A DNA stretch of 64,000 bases, from NCBI GenBank assembly GCA_016699735.1, contig CP065008.1, forward strand, positions 620,001 through 684,000, read 5' to 3'. Below the pieces are notes generated by a model. That model saw only the letters and a program-made list of their open reading frames with translations, was not told the origin of the DNA and ran no database searches. The translations under genes and the position numbers were made by a program. Each line of letters begins with the position of its first letter. The first letter of the stretch is position 1. The stretch is from Alphaproteobacteria bacterium (lineage in GTDB: Bacteria > Pseudomonadota > Alphaproteobacteria > Micavibrionales > Micavibrionaceae). Positions 1-7,944 of this stretch are shown here, in pieces.

Positions 1-1
1 A

Positions 2-223
2 AGCCGCCGCGCTCATTACGCGCTGATCGAGTCGGATACTCCGGCCCCGGCCGTTCATGAGATGGAACGCCGGATGCGCCTGAGCGAGGACGTCCTGCGC
101 TACCTCACCGTGCGTGAGGAAGCCCTCTCGACCGGACCGTCCGCGATCCTTGACCGGGGTGGCCGCGAAGACTACAGCGAAAATACCGAAAACACTTCAT
201 CAGATGACAAGGAGGCCGCATAA
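2..223 (+). CDS. rpsF: 30S ribosomal protein S6, 3' part
   Basis: The 5' end lies outside the window; 73 codons and the TAA stop are visible. The reading frame gives HYALIESDTPAPAVHEMERR and then LRYLTVREEA, which is the C-terminal half of bacterial S6, the small-subunit protein that pairs with S18 on the platform of the 30S subunit. The tail after this is acidic and polar (DDKEAA), as often seen in S6. The stop codon overlaps the first base of the next start (TAATG), so S6 and S18 are probably translationally coupled. The order S6-S18-L9 supports the call. Confidence 0.9.
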   Translation, partial: SRRAHYALIESDTPAPAVHEMERRMRLSEDVLRYLTVREEALSTGPSAILDRGGREDYSENTENTSSDDKEAA

Positions 224-495
224 TGAGCGCCGATGTACCCGCAGTAAAACGTCCATTTTTCCGCCGCCGCAAGACCTGCCCGTTCACGGGACCGAAGGCG
301 CCGACCATAGATTGGAAAGATGTAAGACTCTTGAGCCGCTATATCTCTGAGCGCGGTAAGATGATCCCCAGCCGGATCACCGCCGTGTCCCAGACGAAGC
401 AGCGCGAACTGGCTCAGGCCATCAAGAGGGCGCGCTACATGGCGCTGTTGCCCTACGTGCGTAATGAGTCGGACGGTCCGACAGGCCGCCGCTAA
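223..495 (+). CDS. rpsR: 30S ribosomal protein S18
   Basis: A 90-residue basic protein. It contains the S18 signature: RRRKTCPFTG near residue 15, then IDWKDVRLLSRYISERGKM and PSRITAVSQTKQRELAQAIK, ending in ARYMALLPY. S18 binds 16S rRNA and contacts S6 in the 30S platform. The ATG overlaps the rpsF stop by one base, and an AGGAGG-like site (aaggagg) lies at the end of rpsF. The length is slightly above the usual ~75-80 residues because of N- and C-terminal extensions. Confidence 0.97.
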   Translation: MSADVPAVKRPFFRRRKTCPFTGPKAPTIDWKDVRLLSRYISERGKMIPSRITAVSQTKQRELAQAIKRARYMALLPYVRNESDGPTGRR

Positions 496-521
496 GGAAA
501 AAATGTAAGGAGATTCATGAT

Positions 522-1256
522 ATGTCCGCAACAAAACTGATTTTGCTGGAGCACGTGGAAAATCTGGGGGAGATGGGCGACGTTGTGACCGTCAAGCCCG
601 GCTATGCCCGCAACTTCCTCCTGCCGCAGAAGAAAGCTCTGCGCGCAAGCAAGGAGAACGTCGCTTATTTCGAGGCGCAGAAAAAGCATCTCGCCGCCGA
701 AAACGAGAAGCGCAAGAAGGAAGCCGAAAAACTGGCGAAGAAGATCGAAGGATTGAAAGTCCCGTTGATCCGTCAGGCCTCCGAAGGCGGCCAGCTTTAT
801 GGGTCCGTCAACGCCCGCGACATCGCGGACGCTATAAACGCGGAATCCAAAGCCTCCATCCAGCGCAACATGGTGCGCTTGAACCAGAACTTCAAGTCTC
901 TGGGACTCTTCCCCGTGGATATTATGGTTCACCCGGAAGTCAAGGTGACGGTGACCATCAATATCGCCCGCTCGCTCGAAGAAGCCCAAACCCAAGCCAG
1001 AACCGGACAGGCACTGGTCGCTTCTGAAACCGGCCAGCGGGGCGGCACGGAAGAAATCCAGTCCGAGGAGGCGTTAAAGCAGCTTCTTGATGAGGAGGGC
1101 TTGGAAGCCCAAAAAGCCAGAAAGGCGCACGAGGACGAAGAACAGGCCGATGAAGGCGAACGCGCCGAAAAATCCAAGGAACGCGCCGCCAAAAAAGCCA
1201 AAAAGCCGAAAAAGGAAGAATCCGCAGCGGATGAATCCGAAGAGGACGGCGAATAA
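522..1256 (+). CDS. rplI: 50S ribosomal protein L9 with long charged C-terminal tail
   Basis: The N-terminal ~50 residues carry the L9 rRNA-binding domain (ILLEHVENLGEMGDVV, then KPGYARNFLLPQKKA). A charged connecting helix and the C-terminal domain (EGGQLYGSVNARDIADAI) follow, up to about residue 150. L9 sits at the base of the L1 stalk. At 244 residues it is roughly 95 residues longer than the E. coli-type protein. The extra part is low-complexity Lys/Glu/Ala. Extended L9 tails are known in Alphaproteobacteria, but this one is long. A Shine-Dalgarno site (aaggag) stands about nine bases before the ATG. It is third in the rpsF-rpsR-rplI run. Confidence 0.96.
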   Translation: MSATKLILLEHVENLGEMGDVVTVKPGYARNFLLPQKKALRASKENVAYFEAQKKHLAAENEKRKKEAEKLAKKIEGLKVPLIRQASEGGQLYGSVNARDIADAINAESKASIQRNMVRLNQNFKSLGLFPVDIMVHPEVKVTVTINIARSLEEAQTQARTGQALVASETGQRGGTEEIQSEEALKQLLDEEGLEAQKARKAHEDEEQADEGERAEKSKERAAKKAKKPKKEESAADESEEDGE

Positions 1257-1306
1257 GCGCCAAATCCTCTCTATCCCCGTGATTCACACGGCCAAACATT
1301 CTAGGA

Positions 1307-1335
1307 GCTAGCGGATGCCTAAGGCGTTTGCTAGC
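1307..1335 (+). promoter_or_regulatory. Stem-loop between rplI and dnaB
   Basis: A 13-base arm (1307-1319, starting GCTAGC) pairs with 1323-1335 (ending GCTAGC) across a three-base TAA loop, with a few G-U pairs. A pyrimidine run (TTTCTTC) follows and leads directly into the dnaB ATG at 1343. It could be an attenuating terminator after rplI, or a structure that limits dnaB translation. The stem also covers the start of a small upstream reading frame. The structure is visible; the role is inferred. Confidence 0.5.
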
Positions 1336-1395
1336 TTTCTTCATGGCCCTAGAAAAACTCCTCGACCCTACCAGACTGAAAAAGAATCAGCATGA
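1315..1395 (+). CDS. Possible 26-codon upstream ORF overlapping the dnaB start
   Basis: ATG at 1315 follows a good ribosome-binding site (taggag, 1302-1307) at proper spacing and reads 26 codons to TGA at 1393-1395. It overlaps the first 50 bases of dnaB in another frame. The dnaB start itself has no clear Shine-Dalgarno. The peptide (beginning MPKAFASFLHGPRK) resembles nothing I know. It may be a regulatory upstream ORF or chance. Confidence 0.25.
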   Translation: MPKAFASFLHGPRKTPRPYQTEKESA

Positions 1396-2836
1396 GCAGG
1401 AAACTCAGCGTCCCTTCCGCGTTCTCCCTTTTAATGAGGAAGCCGAACAAGGGCTGCTGGGTGCGCTCCTGATCGACAACCGTGTCCTTGAAAAAATAAG
1501 CGATTACCTGAAATTCGAGCATTTTTATACCCCCGCGCATCAGCGTATCTACCGCGCAATCAGCACGTTGATTGACCGGGGGCAAACCGCAACGCCCGTA
1601 ACCCTCAAGGGCTATTTCGAAAAGGATCAGGATCTGGCCAATGTCGGCGGGGCCGAGTATCTCGCCGAACTCGCCGCCAGCATCGTCAGCACGATAAATG
1701 CCAGCGATTACGCCCGCACGATCTACGATCTTTTTCTGCGCCGTGAGCTCATTACTCTTGGAGAGGAGGTCGTGAACGAGGCCTTCGACCAGCGTCTGGA
1801 AGTCGAGGCGCAGGATATGATTGAAGCCGCAGAGGCACGCCTGTTTTCACTGGCCGAAACAGGCCAGATTCAGGGCGGATTCGTCACCTTGCGCGATTCG
1901 GTCCTGACCGCCATCGACCTCGCCGAAAAGGCGTTCAAGACCGAGGGCAGTGTCACGGGCGTGACCTCCGGTCTGCGCGATCTCGACAAGCTTCTGGGCG
2001 GCTTGCAGAAATCTGACCTCCTGATTCTTGCCGGACGCCCTTCGATGGGCAAGACGGCCTTGGCGACGAATATCGCCTTTAACGCCGCGAAAGCCTACGC
2101 CGAAAACAGAGGCGATCAGGGCGCCCGCGTCGGCTTCTTTTCCCTTGAAATGTCGGCGGACCAGCTGGCAACGCGGATTCTGGCTGACTGCTCGAACATC
2201 TCCGGCGATGCCATCCGCAAGGGCAATATCAAGCAGGAGGATTTCCGCGCCTTCGTCGAGGCCAGTCAACGCCTGAGTCAGGTGCCTTTGTATATTGACG
2301 ATACGCCCGCCCTCTCGATCAGCGCGGTCCGCACCCGCGCCCGAAGGCTCAAGCGCCAGCACGGTCTGGATATGCTGGTGGTCGATTACTTGCAACTCCT
2401 GCGCGGCAACGGCTCCCGTCAGGGGCAGGAAAACCGCGTCCTCGAAGTCTCCGAAATCACAAGGGGATTGAAGGCGATCGCCAAGGAACTTGAAATCCCC
2501 GTCATGGCGCTTTCGCAGCTTTCGCGTGCGGTTGAGCAGCGCGAGGACAAACGCCCCATGCTCTCCGATCTCCGGGAGTCCGGCTCCATCGAGCAGGACG
2601 CCGACGTGGTCATGTTCGTCTTCCGAGAGGAATATTACCTCTCGCGGGCCGAACCCGAACCCGGCACCGAAAAGCATATGAAATGGCAGGAAAGCATGGA
2701 ACGCGCCCATAGCATCGGCGAATGCATCATCGCCAAGCAGCGCCACGGCCCCATCGGCACCGTGCGGATGCATTTCGACGGCCGTCTGACCCGCTTCCGC
2801 GACCTCGACCAGATTCACAGTCCGCAGGATTATTAA
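1343..2836 (+). CDS. dnaB: Replicative DNA helicase DnaB
   Basis: DnaB unwinds the lagging-strand template as a hexameric ring at the replication fork. The N-terminal primase-interacting domain (PFNEEAEQGLLGALL, about residues 29-43) is followed by the RecA-like domain, with Walker A GRPSMGKT at residues 231-238. Further DnaB motifs are FFSLEMSADQLATR, DMLVVDYLQLL (Walker B) and LSQLSRAVEQR, with SDLRESGSIEQDADVV near the end. About 497 residues is normal length. I chose ATG 1343 rather than an in-frame TTG at 1328, because the TTG lies inside a hairpin. Neither has a strong ribosome-binding site. alr follows 18 bases downstream, a conserved neighbour pair. Confidence 0.97.
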   Translation: MALEKLLDPTRLKKNQHEQETQRPFRVLPFNEEAEQGLLGALLIDNRVLEKISDYLKFEHFYTPAHQRIYRAISTLIDRGQTATPVTLKGYFEKDQDLANVGGAEYLAELAASIVSTINASDYARTIYDLFLRRELITLGEEVVNEAFDQRLEVEAQDMIEAAEARLFSLAETGQIQGGFVTLRDSVLTAIDLAEKAFKTEGSVTGVTSGLRDLDKLLGGLQKSDLLILAGRPSMGKTALATNIAFNAAKAYAENRGDQGARVGFFSLEMSADQLATRILADCSNISGDAIRKGNIKQEDFRAFVEASQRLSQVPLYIDDTPALSISAVRTRARRLKRQHGLDMLVVDYLQLLRGNGSRQGQENRVLEVSEITRGLKAIAKELEIPVMALSQLSRAVEQREDKRPMLSDLRESGSIEQDADVVMFVFREEYYLSRAEPEPGTEKHMKWQESMERAHSIGECIIAKQRHGPIGTVRMHFDGRLTRFRDLDQIHSPQDY

Positions 2837-2854
2837 GGATTCTAAACGCAGACC

Positions 2855-3949
2855 ATGAGCGCTCTGACCGGAAATCTGGTGATCGACCTCGCCGCCGTGC
2901 GCCGCAATTACGCTATTCTGGATTCCTTATCGGCTCAATCCTGCGAAACCGCCGCCGCCGTCAAGGCCAACGCCTACGGTCTGGGGATCGGCCCCGTCGC
3001 AAATACTCTTCAGGAGGCGGGCTGCAAGACCTTCTTTGTCGCTACCGCGGAGGAGGCGATTGAACTGCGCGCTGCCATAGGCAAGGCGGGCGCGATTGCC
3101 GTCCTGCACGGCTATGATCCAACCTACGAAACCGAATACCGCAAATTCGATTTGATCCCCGTCCTCAATTCATTGAACCAGATCGCCGAATATCGGAAAG
3201 CCGTCGGAAAAGGGAAAACGCAACGCCGCGCCATTCTGCATTTCGATACGGGAATGAATCGAATCGGAATCGAGAACAACGAAGCCGAAAAATTAAGTCA
3301 GAACAAAGACCTGCTGACGGGTGTAGAAATTGCACTTGTCATGAGTCATTTCATTTCTTCGGAGGAGGAGAGTCCCCTCAACCCTCTGCAACACGAAAAA
3401 TTCAACAAAATCGCCAAGGTCTATAAGGGAGTCAGGCGGTCCATCTGCAACTCCTCGGGCATTTTCCGCGCGAAGGACTATCATCTGGACCTCACCCGCC
3501 CCGGCATGGCTCTCTATGGACTCAATCCGCAACCCGGAAAGGCCAACCCGATGGTGTCGGTCGTGAATTTGACGGTCCCGGTCCTGCAGGTCCGCGACGC
3601 GCAGGCAGGCGAAACGGCCGGGTATAACGCAACGCACCGCTTTAACAAAAAAACAACACTGGCCGTGGCCGCGCTCGGATACGCCGACGGGTTTTTCAGA
3701 AGCCTCGGCAATCGCGGCGCCCTGTATTGGAAAGGCCGCCCCCTGCCGATCCGTGGGCGCGTCTCTATGGATCTGGTCATCTGCGATCTTGAAAATCTTC
3801 CCGAAAAAGATTGGCCGACCCCCGGCGATGCGCTCGAAGTCCTCGGCCCGAACCAGAGCGCCGACGATCTTGCCGCCGCCGCCGGAACCATCGGCTACGA
3901 AATCCTGACCAATCTGGGCCGTCGATACAAGAGAATATACAGAAAATGA
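2855..3949 (+). CDS. alr: Alanine racemase
   Basis: A PLP enzyme that interconverts L- and D-alanine, supplying D-Ala for peptidoglycan. The PLP-binding lysine lies in AAVKANAYGLG near residue 37. The middle part carries HFDTGMNRIGI and NSSGIFR, then LTRPGMALYGLNP. The C-terminal domain contains GYADGFFRSL and the conserved RVSMDLVICDL. At 364 residues the length is typical. The gene starts 18 bases after dnaB and is probably co-transcribed with it. Confidence 0.96.
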   Translation: MSALTGNLVIDLAAVRRNYAILDSLSAQSCETAAAVKANAYGLGIGPVANTLQEAGCKTFFVATAEEAIELRAAIGKAGAIAVLHGYDPTYETEYRKFDLIPVLNSLNQIAEYRKAVGKGKTQRRAILHFDTGMNRIGIENNEAEKLSQNKDLLTGVEIALVMSHFISSEEESPLNPLQHEKFNKIAKVYKGVRRSICNSSGIFRAKDYHLDLTRPGMALYGLNPQPGKANPMVSVVNLTVPVLQVRDAQAGETAGYNATHRFNKKTTLAVAALGYADGFFRSLGNRGALYWKGRPLPIRGRVSMDLVICDLENLPEKDWPTPGDALEVLGPNQSADDLAAAAGTIGYEILTNLGRRYKRIYRK

Positions 3950-3950
3950 A

Positions 3951-3975
3951 AGACCGCGGGATCACCGCGGCCTTT
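3951..3975 (+). terminator. Terminator-like hairpin after alr
   Basis: CCGCGG (3954-3959) pairs with CCGCGG (3965-3970) around a GATCA loop, with A-rich sequence before and CTTTG after. It lies between two convergent genes. The T-run is short, so efficiency is uncertain; it may serve both strands. Confidence 0.5.
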
Positions 3976-3997
3976 GATAAAGAATAACAGTAATTTA

Positions 3998-5206
3998 TTA
4001 TTGCGGGGTCGTGGCCGCCACGCGTGTCGTTGGCTGTGCGTTGTAATCCGTAACGTTAAAGCTGAACTTAACCGGATCGTTCCGGATATCAGCAAAAGCC
4101 GCCGAATGACTACGCTCGGCCTGCTGCCATCCCTGATAGAGGGTTGTCATGTGCGTCGCCATCTGCCGACTGGTAGTGGCTATCTCTGTAGCTCGATCAT
4201 TATAGCCTTCAGACTGCTTAAGGCCATCAAGCCCCCTGTTGGCCGCCTGACGCAGCTTGGTTTCGAATGCCGAATCATTGAACTCCCAATATCCAACTTT
4301 AGCCTGAACGTCATTCCAGGACATCCGATAGGTCTGCCCGTCAACGGTCAAAGTCATCGTTTTATCCTTTAAACCGTTTAACAAAGTTTCGTTTTGACTG
4401 CCAAGGCTTCTGATTTTGGCCCCCAACTCGTTATAGGATGTTATGCGATTGTCATACGCCGACTTGGCCCGCTCACGAGCATTGTAGATATCCATGTAGC
4501 TTTTGCCACCTTCGAACTTGTCGGCATTCGCATGAACACGCCACTGCGCCGTCCAAGCTTGCAAGGCGGCCTTCTCCTCTTCGGATTGAACATCTTTGGC
4601 TTTGATGGCCTGAATTTCATCGAAAGTATAGGTTCTCTCAACCCGGCGTGTCGGGAGAGCCGGAGCTGCAGACTGCGCTGTCACAGCCGGAGCAGCAGGC
4701 GTTGAAGCCGCCGCCGCAGGGGCAGCCGGTGCTGCCGCAGCAAAAAGCGCACTCAGCGGGCGAGCCGCAGGGACAGTCGACCCCTTGGCAGTATTTGCAA
4801 GCAAACCCCGACTGGCACCTTTAAGAGCTTCAAAGTCGGCAGGACCCCTAATATATTGCTGGTCGAAAACCGATTCCTGCTGGCCGCTGGCAACAGTGTC
4901 CAGCGCCTGTATGGTTCCGGTGAAAAGATCGTTTCTATCCTGACCGACGCCGCGGTCCTTCATGTACTGTCGCACGAGAGCGATATTCGCTTCGGAATAC
5001 CCGCGGGTGATGTTATCTTCGGTGCGCCCCGCATGAAGCTGGGCGAGAAGCACCAACTGCTCAAGAGCCTCGCTCATCCCGGCGTTAATAGGACCACTGG
5101 AACTGGGGGCACCGATACCGTCCCTGGAAACCGTAATCCCAAGGCGCTCTCGTTCGGCGAGCAGAACATTACGGAGATTCTTAAAATGATCGGCGTTGGT
5201 CGTCAT
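3998..5206 (-). CDS. Unknown protein, Ala-rich linker, probably cytoplasmic
   Basis: A 402-residue protein I do not recognise. There is no signal peptide or membrane segment. Residues 1-150 are mostly helical (LKNLRNVLLAERERLG-like start, EALEQLVLLAQLHAG). An Ala/Pro-rich linker of about 50 residues (repeated PAAPAAA) follows. The C-terminal half is charged and helical, with TYTFDEIQAIKAKDVQSEEE and RQMATHMTTLYQGWQQAERS. The layout suggests two folded or coiled-coil parts joined by a flexible linker. It converges on alr and has 190 bases of AT-rich DNA upstream, so it probably has its own promoter. Confidence 0.75.
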   Translation of the reverse strand: MTTNADHFKNLRNVLLAERERLGITVSRDGIGAPSSSGPINAGMSEALEQLVLLAQLHAGRTEDNITRGYSEANIALVRQYMKDRGVGQDRNDLFTGTIQALDTVASGQQESVFDQQYIRGPADFEALKGASRGLLANTAKGSTVPAARPLSALFAAAAPAAPAAAASTPAAPAVTAQSAAPALPTRRVERTYTFDEIQAIKAKDVQSEEEKAALQAWTAQWRVHANADKFEGGKSYMDIYNARERAKSAYDNRITSYNELGAKIRSLGSQNETLLNGLKDKTMTLTVDGQTYRMSWNDVQAKVGYWEFNDSAFETKLRQAANRGLDGLKQSEGYNDRATEIATTSRQMATHMTTLYQGWQQAERSHSAAFADIRNDPVKFSFNVTDYNAQPTTRVAATTPQ

Positions 5207-5396
5207 ATCACACCCTATATTTTCTTAACTATGGCCCGTATTTTCTAAAATGTTAAGACTGCCAAGAATTAACATAAACGTCATTTTTTCCCATTCTAGT
5301 CGAGATTCCATATTATTGCAAGTTTTTCAGCAAGATTGTTACGCACTCTAACCTACTAAAAAACAATATAAATCAGTTATTTAAGATATAAAGACT

Positions 5397-6056
5397 TCAA
5401 AGAAGCCGAAGATCCGGGGGCAGATCAGCCTCGGAAAGCGGCGCATACTGAATGAAAAATTCGGTTGGAAGCCGATAATCCCACCATTCTTGCGGAAGAG
5501 GAAAAAGCACCCGTCCGGCTTTCTTCGCCCCCTCCAACATCACCCGATCCAGAATATCCCGGTGGGACTGTACCGCTTCGGTTTGCGGATGGTCGCGGTG
5601 GGCGGGATTATGGGCGGCATCGGGATTTTCGGCCAGAAAATCGAAGACGGTTCCCATATCTAAAGCCTGTCCATCACTATCAAGCAGACTTAAATCGACC
5701 GCCATCCCTCGCGGATGCCCCCCCTCGCCGGGGCGGGAGAGCAGGCGCGGGATATTCTCAACCCAATGCGGGTTCTCCTTCACCCGCCGCGTCTCAAGCA
5801 TTTTCTGCTGCGCCTCCACGGTCCGCAGCCCGTCATAAAGCACAAGCGTCAAGCCGTGTCTCTGAAACGCAAGTTCTGCAGCGTGGACGACAACATCGGC
5901 CAGAAGCTTGTGGAGGTAAAGCTGGGCGTCGGTCCGGTAGAGTCTCTCCCCGAACAAAAAATTATCCGCCCGCGCATAGGCCAGATCGACGCGCAAAGGA
6001 ACCTTCGCCGCCAGCGCATTCATGCAAACCAGATCCTCAGGCGGGATGATTTTCAT
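5397..6056 (-). CDS. D-alanyl-D-alanine dipeptidase family (DdpX/VanX, M15D) with altered zinc ligand
   Basis: The family hydrolyses D-Ala-D-Ala with one zinc. Seen here are the catalytic Arg in YDGLRT (R78), GGHPRGMAVDL (zinc ligands H114 and D121) and EWWDYR near the C-terminus (E190). In VanX the last motif is E-x-x-H, with the His as third zinc ligand; here that position is Asp193. Length (219) and the conserved core support the family. Activity is uncertain because of the His-to-Asp change. There is no signal peptide, so it should act in the cytoplasm. It is divergent from the mla genes. Confidence 0.88.
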   Translation of the reverse strand: MKIIPPEDLVCMNALAAKVPLRVDLAYARADNFLFGERLYRTDAQLYLHKLLADVVVHAAELAFQRHGLTLVLYDGLRTVEAQQKMLETRRVKENPHWVENIPRLLSRPGEGGHPRGMAVDLSLLDSDGQALDMGTVFDFLAENPDAAHNPAHRDHPQTEAVQSHRDILDRVMLEGAKKAGRVLFPLPQEWWDYRLPTEFFIQYAPLSEADLPPDLRLL

Positions 6057-6163
6057 CGGCTAAGTTTTGGCGGTTCGGGAAAAAATGTAAACCGTTTTTT
6101 AGGCAAGTTTGCGTCTGGACGTCAAAAGTCATTTCCTCTAGTGTTTTCCGCTTGAGAGGAAAA

Positions 6164-7003
6164 ATGTCGGCGCCCGCGCAACAGGTTGAGTCAAGTCAAA
6201 GCACGGAAGGGAAAAATCCCCTCACGCTGCTTCTGAACTTCTGCCAGTATCTGGGCGGGGGTATTCTGGCCTTCACGGAGGCGATCGGCAATCTGACGTT
6301 TTTCATGGTCCGGGCGCTGGGCCATTGCTTCTCCCCGCCCTTTTTCCCATCGCAGATGGCGCGGCAACTCATTGACATCGGTTATTATTCGCTTCCCGTT
6401 GTCGGCATGACCGCCCTCTTTACCGGGATGGTTTTGGCCCTGCAAAGCTATACGGGCTTCACCCGCTTCAACGCCGAAAGCGCGATAGCGGGGGTCGTGG
6501 TCCTCTCGATCACCCGGGAACTGGCCCCCGTTCTGGCGGGCCTGATGGTCGCCGGACGCGTCGGTGCCTCCATAGCAGCGGAAATCGGCACCATGCGTGT
6601 AACCGAGCAGATTGATGCGCTGCGGACTCTTTCCGTTAACCCGTTCAAATACCTCATCGCCCCGCGGGTGATCGCCGGAACGATCATGCTGCCTATCCTC
6701 GTGCTGATCGGCGATATCATCGGCGTGATGGGCGGATATATTGTCTCGATCTACCGTCTCGGCTTCAGCCCGGAAAATTATCTGCACCAGACCTGGGATA
6801 TTCTCGAATATATGGACGTCATGTCCGGCCTTTACAAGGCCGCAGCCTTCGGCTTCATCGTCTCGGTCATGGGCTGCTACCACGGATTTTATTCCCAGCG
6901 CGGGGCGCAGGGCGTCGGCGCCGCGACAACCAACGCGGTCGTCTCAGCCTCCATCCTGATCCTGATTTTCAACTACGTCCTCACGCAGGTCTTTTTCTCA
7001 TGA
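6164..7003 (+). CDS. mlaE: ABC transporter permease, MlaE family
   Basis: About 279 residues with the MlaE/YrbE permease core. LALQSYTGFTRFNAES is followed by the hallmark LAPVLAGLMVAGRVGASIAAE and then GTMRVTEQIDALRTLSVNP, with four to five membrane segments. These permeases work with MlaF and an MCE protein in phospholipid movement between inner and outer membrane. I chose ATG 6164 because GAGAGG precedes it closely, over an in-frame TTG at 6152. The stop overlaps the mlaF start by four bases (ATGA). No MCE (mlaD) gene follows. Confidence 0.93.
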   Translation: MSAPAQQVESSQSTEGKNPLTLLLNFCQYLGGGILAFTEAIGNLTFFMVRALGHCFSPPFFPSQMARQLIDIGYYSLPVVGMTALFTGMVLALQSYTGFTRFNAESAIAGVVVLSITRELAPVLAGLMVAGRVGASIAAEIGTMRVTEQIDALRTLSVNPFKYLIAPRVIAGTIMLPILVLIGDIIGVMGGYIVSIYRLGFSPENYLHQTWDILEYMDVMSGLYKAAAFGFIVSVMGCYHGFYSQRGAQGVGAATTNAVVSASILILIFNYVLTQVFFS

Positions 7004-7836
7004 AATCGGTTGGAGAAAAATCAAGCGCCTCTCAAAGAAATGAAGCACCGTCACAGAAACCGAATGCGGCGGAAAACAAGATCATCCTGCGCGACGTGAA
7101 CAAGGCCTTCGGCAAAAACCATGTCCTGAGAAACTTTAACCTGGAAGTGCCAAAAGGCCGGTCCCTCGTGGTCATCGGCGGATCGGGAACCGGAAAATCG
7201 GTGATGCTCAAATGCGTCCTCGGCCTGCTGGAGCCGGACTCCGGATCAATCCTGATCGACGGCGAGGAAAGCGTCAGGGTGAGCGCGGCCAAGCGCGACG
7301 AGTTGATGCATAAATTCGGGATGCTTTTTCAGGGCGGGGCGTTGTTTGACTCTCTTAAAATTTGGGAAAACATAGCCTTCGGCCTGATTCACGGCCGACA
7401 AATGCCCAAAAAGCAGGCCCGCGAAATCGCCATGGAAAAACTCGCCGCCGTAGGCTTAAAACCGGAAATCGGCAACCTTCTGCCCGCCGAGCTGTCCGGG
7501 GGGATGCAAAAGCGAGTCAGTCTGGCGCGGGCGATTGCCACCAGCCCGGAGGTTATCTTTTTTGATGAGCCAACCACGGGCCTTGACCCGATTATGGCGG
7601 ATGTCATCAACGAACTGATTATCAAATGCGTGAAGGAATTGGGGGCGACCGCCCTGTCGATCACCCACGATATGTCATCCGTCCGCAAGATTGCCGATGA
7701 AGTGGCGATGATCTACGAGGGGAAGATTGTCTGGTGCGGCCCGGTCAAACAGCTTGACCATTCCGGCAACCCCTATGTGGACCAGTTCATTCATGGCCGC
7801 GCCGAAGGCCCGATCACCAGCCACCAGAAAATATAG
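7000..7836 (+). CDS. mlaF: ABC transporter ATP-binding protein, MlaF family
   Basis: A 278-residue ATPase. After a ~25-residue polar N-terminal extension come Walker A GGSGTGKS, a Q-loop in MLFQGGALFDSL, signature LSGGMQKRV, Walker B VIFFDEPTTGLDP and the H-loop in SITHDM. The FQGGALFDSL motif is typical of MlaF. It should power the MlaE permease encoded just upstream. mlaD, mlaC and mlaB homologues are not adjacent, so the substrate-binding MCE component must lie elsewhere if the transporter is Mla-like. Confidence 0.94.
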   Translation: MKSVGEKSSASQRNEAPSQKPNAAENKIILRDVNKAFGKNHVLRNFNLEVPKGRSLVVIGGSGTGKSVMLKCVLGLLEPDSGSILIDGEESVRVSAAKRDELMHKFGMLFQGGALFDSLKIWENIAFGLIHGRQMPKKQAREIAMEKLAAVGLKPEIGNLLPAELSGGMQKRVSLARAIATSPEVIFFDEPTTGLDPIMADVINELIIKCVKELGATALSITHDMSSVRKIADEVAMIYEGKIVWCGPVKQLDHSGNPYVDQFIHGRAEGPITSHQKI

Positions 7837-7944
7837 AATATTATTGCCATAATTTCCGGTTTTCTTTTCAAAAGAGGATGTGCTAGAACGCTCCTTCTGC
7901 TAGGATGACCAAGGCATAAAATCGGCGGAATCCGCAAGTAAACC

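Noticed and set aside
5207..5396. Possible small gene or RNA in the AT-rich gap before the dipeptidase homologue
   Set aside because: Only T- and A-runs are visible, no hairpin or frame with a start signal; it is most likely a promoter region.
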